From Oribacterium sp. (GTDB taxonomy: Bacteria; Bacillota_A; Clostridia; Lachnospirales; Lachnospiraceae), in the NCBI GenBank assembly GCA_017940955.1, contig JAGAXP010000169.1, positions 1 to 20,397 on the forward strand: 20,397 nt of DNA, written 5' to 3'. The notes under the pieces were generated by a model that searched no databases, was not told the DNA's origin, and was given only the letters and a program-made list of their open reading frames with translations. Below are positions 6,389 to 14,992 of the stretch, in pieces. Every line of letters begins with the position of its first letter. Position 1 is the stretch's first letter. The position numbers and the translations under genes are program-made.

Positions 6389-8392
6389 ATGACTAAAGAA
6401 CAGATAGAAGAGCTCGTTCAGAAGATGACTCTGGACGAAAAAATCGGCATGCTTCACGGAAGCGGATTCTTTCACAATGACGGAGTTGAGCGTTTTGGTG
6501 TTCCTCCGCTCATCACCTCCGACGGTCCCATGGGCGTAAGAGGAGAGTTTTATGACAGCAAATGGATATCCCTCAACTACCAGGATGATCTCGTGACCTA
6601 CCTTCCCTGCAACAGTGCACTCGCCAGCACATTCAACAGGGCCCTTGCTCATGATGAGGGTAATGTTCTCGGCGCGGAGGCCCGTGGCAGAGGAAAAGAT
6701 GTAATCCTTGCTCCGGGAATAAATCTCAAAAGAAGCCCTCTTTGCGGAAGAAACTTCGAGTACTTCAGCGAAGATGGATACCTCACCTCAGAGCTTGCCA
6801 TCGAGTTCGTAAAGGGTGTTCAGGAAAATGATGTGGCTGCCTGCGTTAAGCATTTTGCTTTAAACAACCAGGAAACAGAGCGAATGAGTGTGGACTCCGA
6901 AATAGACGAGGAAATCTTCAGAGACACTTACCTTGAAGTTTTCAGAAGAGTCCTGCTGGAGGGCGGCGCCGGCTCCGTAATGGGCGCCTACAACCGGGTT
7001 TACGGTGACTACTGCTGCGAGAATAAGTTCCTCCTTGACACAATCCTCCGCGAAGAGTGGAACTATGACGGTGTTGTCATCTCTGATTGGGGCGGAGTTC
7101 ACGACACCTATAAAGCAGCCACAGCGGGCTGTGACCTGGAGATGTCCGTAACCGACAACTTCGACGAATACTGCTTCGCAGAACCACTTAAGAAGATGGT
7201 TCTGGAAAAGAAGATAGACGAGAGTGTTATAGATAAGAAAGTATTCCGGCTTCTCCTTCTCATGGATAAGCTTCATATGCTTTCCGGCAAGAGACAGAAG
7301 GGTTCTTACAACACAGAGGAGCACCATAAAACCGCAGCAAAAATCGCAGCAGAGTCTCTGGTTCTTCTCAAAAATGAAAGTCATGTCCTTCCTCTGGATC
7401 CGGAAAAGCAGCGCCGCATCCTCGTTGTAGGTGATAATGCCATAAGGCAGCACAGCCTCGGCGGCGGAAGCGCAGAGATAAAGGCACTTTACGAGATAAA
7501 CCCGCTCCTTGGTCTCAGGGAACTCCTGGGCGGGAACACAAAGATTGATTACCTCTCAGGCTACGACGCAGACATTGCTCCTGACAGCACCGAGATCAAC
7601 TGGCAGGAAAACAGTCTCGAAAAAGTAGATGTGGAAAGCAACGACCAGCTTAAAAAAGTATCCGAAGAAAAGAGAGAAGAGGTACTTAAGGCATTAAGAG
7701 AGAATAACTACGACAGTGTCATCTACGTAGGCGGTCTCAACCATGTGCTTGACAGAGAAGGCTTTGACAAGCCGGACATGAAGCTCCCTTACGGACAGGA
7801 CGAACTCATCAAGTCCATCCTGGAACTCAGAAAAGATACAGTCATCGTCCTGATCAGCGGAAGCTCGGTTGATATGAGCTCCTGGATCGACAAGGCAGAT
7901 ACCGTCCTCTGGTCCTACTACAACGGCTGCGAAGGCGGAAGAGCCCTTGCCCGCACCATCTTCGGAGACATTAACCCGTCCGGAAAGCTTCCCGAAACCT
8001 TCTACCTCGACCTCAATGACTGCTCCGCCTTCAGCGTTGGAGACTTCGGCCGCAAAGATAAAGTTCATTATAAGGAAGGCTACGAAATCGGCTACAAGTA
8101 CACCGATAAGCACAACATCCCTGTACTTTTCCCTTTCGGTCACGGACTTTCCTACACAACTTTTTCCTATAATAATGAAAAGCTCGAAGGCAATACCTTA
8201 ACCCTCACCGTCACCAACACCGGTGACAGAGCAGGCGCCGAAACCGTCATGATCTTCGGCGACAACAAAAAAGCCCAGGTGAGAGAACTCATCGCCTTCG
8301 AAAAAGTTCTCTTACAACCGGGCGAAAGTAAAGATGTTATTTTCACCATTCCTTCAACTCACGAAAACGCAAGCACGAAGAAAGCACAATAA
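6389..8392 (+). CDS. Glycoside hydrolase family 3, probable cytoplasmic beta-glucosidase
   Basis: This 667-residue enzyme has the GH3 order: an N-terminal barrel (TSDGPMGVRGE, LAPGINLKRSPLCGRNFEYF, KHFALNNQETER), the nucleophile Asp233 in VISDWGG, then the alpha/beta sandwich (SLVLLKNESHVLPLD, LVVGDNA, EGGRALARTIFGDINPSGKLPE, FPFGHGLSYTTFSY). A fibronectin-III-like domain follows from about residue 600. It would release glucose from beta-glucosides. No signal peptide is seen, so it acts on imported sugar. The ATG at 6389 is chosen for AAGGA at 6377-6381; a TTG at 6362 is less likely. The C-terminal domain stops early: after VIFTIPS comes a polar tail (THENASTKKAQ) where family members usually continue with a final strand region. 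The 3' end overlaps a degenerate tandem repeat. Exact sugar is not certain. Confidence 0.93.
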   Translation: MTKEQIEELVQKMTLDEKIGMLHGSGFFHNDGVERFGVPPLITSDGPMGVRGEFYDSKWISLNYQDDLVTYLPCNSALASTFNRALAHDEGNVLGAEARGRGKDVILAPGINLKRSPLCGRNFEYFSEDGYLTSELAIEFVKGVQENDVAACVKHFALNNQETERMSVDSEIDEEIFRDTYLEVFRRVLLEGGAGSVMGAYNRVYGDYCCENKFLLDTILREEWNYDGVVISDWGGVHDTYKAATAGCDLEMSVTDNFDEYCFAEPLKKMVLEKKIDESVIDKKVFRLLLLMDKLHMLSGKRQKGSYNTEEHHKTAAKIAAESLVLLKNESHVLPLDPEKQRRILVVGDNAIRQHSLGGGSAEIKALYEINPLLGLRELLGGNTKIDYLSGYDADIAPDSTEINWQENSLEKVDVESNDQLKKVSEEKREEVLKALRENNYDSVIYVGGLNHVLDREGFDKPDMKLPYGQDELIKSILELRKDTVIVLISGSSVDMSSWIDKADTVLWSYYNGCEGGRALARTIFGDINPSGKLPETFYLDLNDCSAFSVGDFGRKDKVHYKEGYEIGYKYTDKHNIPVLFPFGHGLSYTTFSYNNEKLEGNTLTLTVTNTGDRAGAETVMIFGDNKKAQVRELIAFEKVLLQPGESKDVIFTIPSTHENASTKKAQ

Positions 8393-8453
8393 TAGTTCAA
8401 CCTAAACGTAAGCACAAAAGATCAATAATACTATTTCAGCCAAAACGTAAGCA
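8364..8453 (+). repeat. Degenerate tandem repeat over the GH3 stop codon
   Basis: The motif AAACGYAAGCA occurs three times at exact 39-base steps (AAACG at 8365, 8404 and 8443). Intervening segments also resemble each other, for example CAATAATA at 8387 and 8423. The first copy is inside the GH3 coding region, the second just after its stop, and the third runs into the GC-rich hairpin. It looks like an old local duplication. Confidence 0.55.
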
Positions 8454-8490
8454 GGGCGGAGTCGGTGGGTATCCACCGGCTCCGCCCTGC
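8451..8490 (+). terminator. GC-rich hairpin, likely end of the sugar operon
   Basis: GCAGGGCGGAGTCGGTGG (8451-8468) pairs with 8473-8490 over all 18 positions, with one G-U pair and a GTAT loop. It is very stable and lies between GH3 and the secA promoter. A T-run is missing, so it is not a textbook intrinsic terminator; it may act with a termination factor or as a 3' end stabiliser. Confidence 0.5.
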
Positions 8491-8536
8491 GACCCATTTC
8501 ACTAAACTTAAATCTCTCTAAACTTTCCCGCCCGTC

Positions 8537-8565
8537 TTGAAAAAAAAAGAGGTTAGTGATAAGAT
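8537..8565 (+). promoter_or_regulatory. Promoter of secA
   Basis: TTGAAA (8537-8542) and TAAGAT (8560-8565) stand 17 bases apart, beginning within an A-tract. The leader to the secA start would be about 70 bases. Confidence 0.6.
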
Positions 8566-8640
8566 TTCATGGTTATAGCCGAAAGTAGAGTTGAAAGTGT
8601 GCCATTTTAAACCTGCACACGGTTATTAAGGAGTATATAG

Positions 8641-11277
8641 ATGAGTTTATTTGAGAAGGTTTTCGGTACCCACTCTGAACGTGAGCTTAAAAGAATTGAA
8701 CCAATCATTAATAAAATACTTTCATTAGACGAGCAGATGACTGCCATGTCAGATGAAGAACTGAAGGCGCAGACAGCAAAATTCAAAGAGCGTCTTGCCA
8801 ACGGGGAGACACTGGATGACATCCTCCCGGAAGCATTTGCAACTGTCCGTGAAGCCGGAAAACGTGTAAACGGCATGAAGCATTTCCCCGTACAGCTTAT
8901 CGGTGGAGTAGTACTTCATCAGGGCCGTATCGCAGAGATGAGAACAGGTGAAGGTAAAACCCTTGTTTCCACAGCACCTGCATACTTAAACGCACTTGAA
9001 GGAAAGGGCGTTCATATCGTAACCGTCAATGACTACCTCGCAAAGCGTGATGCCGAGTGGATGGGCCGTATCCATGAGTTCCTTGGTCTCAAGGTTGGTG
9101 TTGTTCTCAATTCCATGACAACAGAGGAACGTCAGCAGGCTTACAACTGTGACATTACATATGTTACCAATAACGAGCTTGGTTTCGATTATCTTCGTGA
9201 CAACATGGCAGTATATAAGAACCAGCAGGTTCTCCGTGGTCTCCACTACTGCATCATCGACGAGGTTGACTCCGTTCTTATCGATGAAGCACGTACACCT
9301 CTTATCATTTCCGGACAGTCCGGAAAGTCAACAAAGCTCTATGAGGTTTGCGATATTCTTGCAAAGCAGCTTCAGAGAGGTGAAGAGTCAGCCGAGTTCA
9401 ACAAGCTCGATGCCATCCTCGGAGAAGAGATCGAAGAGACCGGTGACTTTATCGTTAACGAAAAAGAAAAGACCGTAAACCTTACTCAGGAAGGTGTTCA
9501 CAGGGTAGAACAGTTCTTCCATATAAAGAACCTTGCAGATCCCGAGAACCTCGAGATCCAGCATTGCGTTATCCTTGCTCTCCGTGCAAACAACCTTATG
9601 CACCGTGACAAGGACTACGTTGTAAAGGAAGACGAGATCCTCATCGTAGACGAGTTTACCGGACGTATCATGCCGGGTCGTCGTTACAGCGATGGTCTCC
9701 ATCAGGCAATAGAAGCAAAAGAGCATGTTAAGGTAAAGCGTGAGTCCAAGACTCTTGCAACCATTACCTTCCAGAACTTCTTCAACAAGTTTGACAAGAA
9801 GGCCGGAATGACCGGTACTGCCCAGACCGAGGAAAAAGAGTTCCGTAACATCTATTACATGGATGTTATCTGTATCCCCACAAACCGCCCCGTACAGCGT
9901 GTAGATCTGGATGATGCGGTATATAAGACAAAGAAAGAAAAGTTCCAGGCTGTAGTTGATGAAGCAGTTAGGATCCATGAGACAGGCGCACCTGTACTTA
10001 TCGGAACCATCAACATTGACACCTCCGAGCTCCTCAGCGGAATGCTTAAGCGACGCGGCATCAAGCACAATGTCCTGAATGCAAAGTTCCATGAAATGGA
10101 AGCCGCCATCGTAGCAGATGCAGGTCAGCACGGCGCCGTAACCATCGCAACCAACATGGCAGGTCGTGGTACCGATATCAAGCTTGATCCGGAAGCCTTG
10201 GCAGCCGGTGGTCTTCACATCCTCGGAACAGAACGTCATGAATCAAGACGTATCGATAACCAGCTCCGTGGACGTGCCGGAAGACAGGGCGACCCGGGAC
10301 AGTCTCAGTTCTTCATCTCACTTGAGGATGATCTCATGAGGCTTTTCGGTTCAGATCGTCTTATGAGCATGTTTGAAGCCCTTGGCGTACCTGAGGGAGA
10401 GCAGATTCATCACAAGATGCTTTCCAATGCCATCGAAAAGGCACAGCAGAAGATAGAGCTTAACAACTACGGCATCCGTGAAAACCTTCTTAAGTACGAT
10501 GAAGTAAACAACGAGCAGCGAGATGTTATTTATGATGAGCGTTCTAAGGTTCTCAACGGAGACAACCTTCGTCCTCTTATCATCAGCTTTATTCAGGAGA
10601 TCATTGAGAACTATGTTGATGCCAATGTTGCAGAAGATTCTACTGCAAAGGATTGGGATCTCAGCGGCCTAAATGATACACTGATGACCATCATTCCTCT
10701 TCCTAAGCTTAAACTCACAGAAGATCAGTTTAACACCATGACCAAGAATGAGTTTAAGCAGCTTCTCAAGGAGGAAGCCATCAAGCTTTATGAACAGAAG
10801 GAAGCAGACTTCCCTAATCCTGAGCAGGTTCGTGAGATCGAGAGAGTCATTCTTTTAAGAGTCATTGACCAGAAGTGGATGAACCATATTGATGATATGG
10901 ATCTCATGCGTGACGGTATCGGTCTCCAGGCTTACGGTCAGAAGGATCCTCTTGTAGAGTATAAGATCCAGGGCTTCTCAATGTTTGAGGAGATGACCAC
11001 AGCCATTAAGGAAGATACTATCCGTATCCTCTATCACATAAAGGTAGAGCAGAAGGTTGAGCGTGAGCAGGTTGCACAGGTAACCGGCACAAACCGTGAT
11101 AACACAGTAGCCGCAGCTCCAAAAAAGCGTGAGGTTCGTAAGGTATATCCAAATGACCCGTGTCCATGTGGCTCAGGAAAGAAATATAAGCAGTGCCATG
11201 GACGCAACGAGTATTTAAAAGCAATGAATCCTCAGAACAGCGAGACCCCGGCACCCGGCGATAAACCGGAGAACTGA
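8641..11277 (+). CDS. secA: Preprotein translocase ATPase SecA
   Basis: This 878-residue motor drives secretory proteins through SecYEG at the membrane. Walker A is MRTGEGKT (100-107), Walker B is DEVD (207-210) followed by [15 protein letters not shown]. Other SecA signatures are [40 protein letters not shown] and [11 protein letters not shown]. The C terminus has the zinc-binding tail with Cys841, Cys843, Cys852 and His853 ([13 protein letters not shown]), which binds SecB in some bacteria and phospholipid in others. Start ATG has AAGGAG about 8 bases upstream. The gene is monocistronic by context: own promoter, strong terminator behind. Arginine is mostly CGT, unlike the AGA-rich sugar genes upstream, as expected of a highly expressed gene. 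Confidence 0.98.
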   Translation: MSLFEKVFGTHSERELKRIEPIINKILSLDEQMTAMSDEELKAQTAKFKERLANGETLDDILPEAFATVREAGKRVNGMKHFPVQLIGGVVLHQGRIAEMRTGEGKTLVSTAPAYLNALEGKGVHIVTVNDYLAKRDAEWMGRIHEFLGLKVGVVLNSMTTEERQQAYNCDITYVTNNELGFDYLRDNMAVYKNQQVLRGLHYCIIDEVDSVLIDEARTPLIISGQSGKSTKLYEVCDILAKQLQRGEESAEFNKLDAILGEEIEETGDFIVNEKEKTVNLTQEGVHRVEQFFHIKNLADPENLEIQHCVILALRANNLMHRDKDYVVKEDEILIVDEFTGRIMPGRRYSDGLHQAIEAKEHVKVKRESKTLATITFQNFFNKFDKKAGMTGTAQTEEKEFRNIYYMDVICIPTNRPVQRVDLDDAVYKTKKEKFQAVVDEAVRIHETGAPVLIGTINIDTSELLSGMLKRRGIKHNVLNAKFHEMEAAIVADAGQHGAVTIATNMAGRGTDIKLDPEALAAGGLHILGTERHESRRIDNQLRGRAGRQGDPGQSQFFISLEDDLMRLFGSDRLMSMFEALGVPEGEQIHHKMLSNAIEKAQQKIELNNYGIRENLLKYDEVNNEQRDVIYDERSKVLNGDNLRPLIISFIQEIIENYVDANVAEDSTAKDWDLSGLNDTLMTIIPLPKLKLTEDQFNTMTKNEFKQLLKEEAIKLYEQKEADFPNPEQVREIERVILLRVIDQKWMNHIDDMDLMRDGIGLQAYGQKDPLVEYKIQGFSMFEEMTTAIKEDTIRILYHIKVEQKVEREQVAQVTGTNRDNTVAAAPKKREVRKVYPNDPCPCGSGKKYKQCHGRNEYLKAMNPQNSETPAPGDKPEN

Positions 11278-11309
11278 AACAATTCGGTACTTTAATCCGC
11301 ACCGTGACC

Positions 11310-11342
11310 ATGCCGCGAAAAGAAGCTTTCGCGGCATTTTTT
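11310..11342 (+). terminator. Intrinsic terminator of secA
   Basis: ATGCCGCGAAA (11310-11320) pairs perfectly with TTTCGCGGCAT (11327-11337) around a 6-base loop, followed by a run of six T (11337-11342). Confidence 0.9.
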
Positions 11343-11364
11343 CATAAGTTTCTGAATAGAAACA

Positions 11365-11392
11365 TTACAATCTCCCAAAAAGACTGTAATAT
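11365..11392 (+). promoter_or_regulatory. Probable promoter of prfB
   Basis: TTACAA (11365-11370) and TAATAT (11387-11392) are 16 bases apart, about 40 bases before the prfB start and after the secA terminator. ATTACA and TGTAAT at 11364 and 11385 also form inverted arms, which may be coincidental. Confidence 0.5.
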
Positions 11393-11431
11393 AGTCCTCA
11401 CCTATCAAACGTTTATAAAAAAGGAATTACT

Positions 11432-12571
11432 ATGATCGTAGAGTTAGAGCAGTATAAATTTGAACTTAATGGCAAAGAGCAGTCCCTTAAGGATCTCGGC
11501 GCTTCTCTTGACCTTGACAACAAGCAGAAAAGAATCGTTGAGCTTGACCGAATGATGGAGGAGCCTGATTTCTGGGCAAACCCCGAAACCGCGAATCAGT
11601 ACTCAACCGAAGCACGTCGTCTAAAGGATGACGTAAAGGCCTACGAAGATCTTACGCAGGCATACGAGGATATCGGAGCACTTATCGAGATGGCAGAAGA
11701 GGAAGATGATCAGGAAAGCGTTGCCGAAGTTAAGGAAATGCTTGATGAGTTTACAGAGAAGCTTGATGCCATGTCCACAAGACTTCTTCTTTCAGGTGAA
11801 TATGACACCATGAACGCTATCCTTCGTCTCAATGCAGGCGCCGGTGGAACCGAGTCCAATGACTGGGCAGGCATGCTTTACCGTATGTACACACGCTGGG
11901 CTGAGCGCCATGGTTTCACCTATAAGATTCTTGACTACCTTGAGGGAGATGAAGCCGGCATTAAATCAGCCACCATCGAGATCGACGGTCAGTACGCATA
12001 CGGATATCTCCGTTCAGAGGCAGGCATCCACAGACTGGTACGTATTTCACCTTTTAATGCCCAGGGCAAGAGACAGACATCCTTCGTATCCTGTGATATC
12101 ATGCCGGATATCGAGACTGATATCGACATCGAAGTTCGTCCCGAGGACATCAAGATGGAAGTATTCCGTTCATCCGGTGCCGGCGGACAGCACATCAACA
12201 AAACTTCATCTGCCGTACGTCTCATTCATATCCCCACAGGTATCGTAGTAGCCTGTCAGGAAGAGCGTTCCCAGGTACAGAACCGCGCCAAGGCCATGCA
12301 GATGCTGAAGGCAAGACTTTATCTCAAGGAAAAGGCCGAGCAGGAAGAAATGATCGCCGGAATCAGAGGAGAAGTTAAGGATAACGGCTGGGGTTCCCAG
12401 ATCCGTTCCTACGTACTCCAGCCATATCGCATGGTCAAGGATCTTCGTTCAGGCGAGCAGTCTTCCAATACGGACGCCGTACTCGACGGAGATATCGACC
12501 GCTTTATCACCGCTTACCTTAAATGGATGCAGCTTGGCTGTCCTGACCGCAGGATCCAGGGAGACGACTAA
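11432..12571 (+). CDS. prfB: Peptide chain release factor 2 (RF2)
   Basis: This 379-residue protein frees finished peptides at UGA and UAA stops. The stop-reading motif is SPF (206-208, in RISPFNAQGK), which defines RF2 rather than RF1. The catalytic GGQ is at 251-253 (SGAGGQHINKTSSAVR). The N-terminal coiled domain occupies roughly residues 1-110. Most bacteria regulate prfB by an in-frame UGA read through a +1 shift at CTT-TGA-C near codon 25; here codons 26-27 read CTT GAC (11507-11512) without the extra T, so the gene is continuous. The start has an AAGGA ribosome binding site just upstream. The gene is flanked by the secA terminator and the ACT-domain gene. Confidence 0.97.
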   Translation: MIVELEQYKFELNGKEQSLKDLGASLDLDNKQKRIVELDRMMEEPDFWANPETANQYSTEARRLKDDVKAYEDLTQAYEDIGALIEMAEEEDDQESVAEVKEMLDEFTEKLDAMSTRLLLSGEYDTMNAILRLNAGAGGTESNDWAGMLYRMYTRWAERHGFTYKILDYLEGDEAGIKSATIEIDGQYAYGYLRSEAGIHRLVRISPFNAQGKRQTSFVSCDIMPDIETDIDIEVRPEDIKMEVFRSSGAGGQHINKTSSAVRLIHIPTGIVVACQEERSQVQNRAKAMQMLKARLYLKEKAEQEEMIAGIRGEVKDNGWGSQIRSYVLQPYRMVKDLRSGEQSSNTDAVLDGDIDRFITAYLKWMQLGCPDRRIQGDD

Positions 12572-12590
12572 TTTAATACCCACCTTCAGA

Positions 12591-12615
12591 TCGCCACTAT
12601 AGAGACATGGGTGGC
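12591..12615 (+). other. Short hairpin after prfB
   Basis: CGCCAC and GTGGCG form a 6-bp stem around a 13-base loop in the 122-base gap between prfB and the ACT-domain gene. An alternative pairing of the upstream CCACC with GGTGG is possible. There is no T-run, so termination is doubtful. Confidence 0.3.
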
Positions 12616-12693
12616 GAGTTTATCCGGCTCTGAAAGGATTATGTCCTCATCCGGATTTGATGCTGTTAATGTTTTTTACATGGAGGCTTTCTG

Positions 12694-13149
12694 ATGAATA
12701 ACGAGTCAGATTATTTTGTTGTTCGAACAAAAGCATTACCGACAGTTTTAAAGAAAGTTGTTGAAGTAAAGAGCATCCTTGAAAACGAAAAGGGTGTCTC
12801 CATTGCGGAAGCAACCGAAAAAGCAGGCATTTCCCGCAGTTCCTTTTATAAATATAAAGAGGATATCTTTCCCTTTTATGACAGCTCAAAAGGAAAGACG
12901 GTAACCCTGGTTATGCAGATGCATGATGAGCTTGGTTTCCTGTCAAAAATATGCTCGAAGATTTCCGAATACAGAGCCAACATACTTACCATACACCAGT
13001 CCATCCCGGTAAATTCCATTGCGACTCTTACCGTATCCATCGAAGTCCGGGAAGACACTTCCGATATCAATGCCATGATTCAGGATATCGAGTCCTGGCC
13101 TAACATACAATATGTAAAGATCATTGCACAGGAACAGTCTCCGGTTTAG
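12694..13149 (+). CDS. ACT-domain protein, UPF0735/PheB family
   Basis: This 151-residue protein has a short N-terminal region typical of the family (TVLKKVVEVKSILENEKGVS) and a helix-turn-helix-like segment AEATEKAGISRSSFYKYK. A C-terminal ACT domain covers about residues 68-148 (VTLVMQMHDELGFLSKICSK, ANILTIHQSIPVNSIATLTVS). ACT domains bind amino acids and regulate biosynthetic enzymes. In Bacillus the relative PheB lies next to the phenylalanine pathway gene; here the neighbour is homoserine dehydrogenase, suggesting a regulatory role in aspartate-family amino acid synthesis, which is inference. A TGGAGG ribosome binding site lies 8-13 bases before the ATG. The molecular function of this family is not settled. 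Confidence 0.88.
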   Translation: MNNESDYFVVRTKALPTVLKKVVEVKSILENEKGVSIAEATEKAGISRSSFYKYKEDIFPFYDSSKGKTVTLVMQMHDELGFLSKICSKISEYRANILTIHQSIPVNSIATLTVSIEVREDTSDINAMIQDIESWPNIQYVKIIAQEQSPV

Positions 13150-13219
13150 ATGCTTTAAAGCAAAGCATACCTCTTATGAAAAAGTAATATGGAAAAACCG
13201 ATATGATCGCTGTTTTTCC
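13150..13219 (+). other. Two hairpins between the ACT gene and hom
   Basis: ATGCTTT and AAAGCAT (13150-13156, 13162-13168) form the first hairpin directly after the ACT gene. GGAAAAAC and GTTTTTCC (13191-13198, 13212-13219) form the second, with the T-run inside its 3' arm. Together they may end the upstream transcript, but neither has a separate T-tail. Confidence 0.35.
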
Positions 13220-13252
13220 AGCAGCAAATCTCCATCCTTACACCTATTGGGA

Positions 13253-13261
13253 TGATATAAT
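13253..13261 (+). promoter_or_regulatory. Extended -10 promoter of hom
   Basis: TGATATAAT combines the extended TGN element (13253-13255) with a perfect TATAAT (13256-13261). The -35 region is poor, as is usual with extended -10 promoters. It lies 36 bases ahead of the hom start codon. Confidence 0.55.
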
Positions 13262-13297
13262 GGTTTTATCAAATCTTATTGTAAAAAGGAGTCCTTT

Positions 13298-14554
13298 ATG
13301 AAAATTGCAGTTATGGGTTATGGAACCATTGGTTCGGGTGTGGCAGAGGTTCTCAGAGTAAATCAGGAAATCCTGAAAAAAAAGATCGGGGAACCTGTAG
13401 AATTAAAGTATGTGCTTGATATCCGTGAGTCCATACCTGAAGATAACGATAAGCTTATCAACGACTTTTCCATCATTGAAAATGATGATGAGATTGGTCT
13501 TGTTGTTGAGACCATGGGTGGCATACACCCGGCTTACGAATTCGTAAAAGCCTGTCTCGAGAAAGGTAAGCATTGTGTAACCTCCAACAAGGCTCTCGTA
13601 GATGCCTGCGGTTCAAAGCTTATCAGTATCGCAAAGGCTCATAACTGTAACTTTTATTTCGAAGCCTCTGTAGGCGGTGGAATCCCGGTCATCAGAACCA
13701 TACATCATAATTATGCCGGTGAGAATCTCATTGAGATAACCGGAATTATGAACGGAACCACCAACTTTATCCTCACCAATATGCGTGAAAAGGGTGCTGA
13801 TTTCAGCGAAACTCTTGAGGAAGCTCAGCGTCTCGGCTATGCAGAGCGTGACCCGTCTTCAGATATAGATGGCTTTGATACTTCCCGAAAGACAGCAATT
13901 CTCCTCAGCATGGCTTCCGGAGACCGCTGCCGCCATGAAGATATCTACACAGAGGGTATCCGCAATATTTCAAAGCTGGATTTCTCCTATGCCCATGAGC
14001 TTGACATGACCATAAAGCTTCTTGGTTCCGTACAGCAGGTAGAAGATAAGTATTTCGCTTATGTTGTACCTATGATGATTCCTAAGTCTGATCCTCTTTT
14101 CAGTGTTGACGGCGTGTTTAACGGTATCCGCATCGTAGGTAACTGCCTGGGAACCACCATGCTTTACGGAATGGGTGCAGGAAAGCTTCCCACTGCAAGT
14201 GCAGTTGTTTCCGACATAATTGCCGCAGTTCGTCACAAGAACGAATTCCAGGGAATCGGTTGGTCCGAAAATATGCTTGAGATAGAACCCATGGGGTCCA
14301 ATGCCTTTTCATATTTCATAAGAGTGGAGGGTACATCCTCAGACATTGAAGCTGACCTCAGGGAATATTTCCTTAACGAGGATTCCGAGCTTAAGCCAAT
14401 AGTACTTAATAACAGGACCGATGAGTTTGCACTTCTTACGGATGTTATGTTCGAGGATGACTTCCTTGATAATGTAAAAGCTTTTGAGGCTAAGACAGGC
14501 CGGCGCATATTCCACTTTATCCGTACTGAAAAAGAAACCGAGAAAGAAGCTTAA
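13298..14554 (+). CDS. hom: Homoserine dehydrogenase
   Basis: This 418-residue enzyme reduces aspartate semialdehyde to homoserine, the branch point to threonine and methionine. It has an N-terminal NAD(P)-binding fold with GYGTIGSGV at residues 7-15, then VTSNKALV, the catalytic-domain block ASVGGGIPVIRTI, GIMNGTTNFIL, and RLGYAERDPSSDIDGFDTSRK. A C-terminal segment (SYFIRVEGTSSDIEADLREY to the end) resembles the ACT domain used for threonine feedback in many Firmicutes enzymes. A GGAG ribosome binding site lies 8-11 bases before the ATG. The gene is followed after 1 base by tsaE, so the two are almost surely translated from one message. Confidence 0.96.
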   Translation: MKIAVMGYGTIGSGVAEVLRVNQEILKKKIGEPVELKYVLDIRESIPEDNDKLINDFSIIENDDEIGLVVETMGGIHPAYEFVKACLEKGKHCVTSNKALVDACGSKLISIAKAHNCNFYFEASVGGGIPVIRTIHHNYAGENLIEITGIMNGTTNFILTNMREKGADFSETLEEAQRLGYAERDPSSDIDGFDTSRKTAILLSMASGDRCRHEDIYTEGIRNISKLDFSYAHELDMTIKLLGSVQQVEDKYFAYVVPMMIPKSDPLFSVDGVFNGIRIVGNCLGTTMLYGMGAGKLPTASAVVSDIIAAVRHKNEFQGIGWSENMLEIEPMGSNAFSYFIRVEGTSSDIEADLREYFLNEDSELKPIVLNNRTDEFALLTDVMFEDDFLDNVKAFEAKTGRRIFHFIRTEKETEKEA

Positions 14555-14555
14555 A

Positions 14556-14969
14556 ATGGTATTTGAAAGTAACTCTGCGGAGGACACCTTCGCATTTGGC
14601 AAAAAAATGGGTGAGGCTGCAAAACCGGGTGATATCATTTGCCTTGATGGCGACCTTGGGGTCGGCAAAACAGTCTTTACCCAGGGCTTTGCCGAGGGGC
14701 TGGGCATTGACGATTATGTAAATTCGCCCACCTTCACCATAGTAAAGGAATACTACGGCCGTATCCCCCTCTATCATTTTGATGTATACAGAATCGGCGA
14801 CCCCTCCGAAATGGAAGAAATCGGTTATGAAGATTATTTTTATGGGAAGGGTGTCTCTATCATTGAATGGCCGGAGCTGATCGATGAGCTGATTCCTGAA
14901 GAGGCTCACTGGGTTCGCATCAAAAAGGATCTGGACAAAGGATTCGATTACAGAAAAATAGAGTATTGA
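14556..14969 (+). CDS. tsaE: tRNA t6A37 biosynthesis ATPase TsaE
   Basis: This 137-residue P-loop protein has Walker A GDLGVGKT (32-39), followed by the family blocks SPTFTIVKEY, LYHFDVYRI and IIEWPEL. TsaE hydrolyses ATP to recycle the TsaB-TsaD complex that places threonylcarbamoyl on A37 of ANN-decoding tRNAs. The ATG at 14556 is chosen because it sits 1 base after the hom stop and gives the normal family length; an in-frame ATG at 14484 lies inside hom and would add 24 basic residues. A weak AAGAAG upstream and tight coupling suggest translation by ribosomes ending hom. Confidence 0.96.
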   Translation: MVFESNSAEDTFAFGKKMGEAAKPGDIICLDGDLGVGKTVFTQGFAEGLGIDDYVNSPTFTIVKEYYGRIPLYHFDVYRIGDPSEMEEIGYEDYFYGKGVSIIEWPELIDELIPEEAHWVRIKKDLDKGFDYRKIEY

Positions 14970-14992
14970 ACTATAGAAATGGATAGAAAAAC

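Noticed and set aside
9388..10239. Long antisense reading frame within secA
   Set aside because: It is a shadow of the certain secA coding sequence with no ribosome binding site or recognisable protein. The same holds for long antisense frames over the lacI-type gene, GH3, rnz and ispD.
11490..11515. Programmed +1 frameshift in prfB
   Set aside because: The reading frame is continuous and no TGA is present at the usual place.
12572..12693. Riboswitch or T-box ahead of the ACT gene and hom
   Set aside because: Only short hairpins are seen; no T-box or known riboswitch core was recognised.
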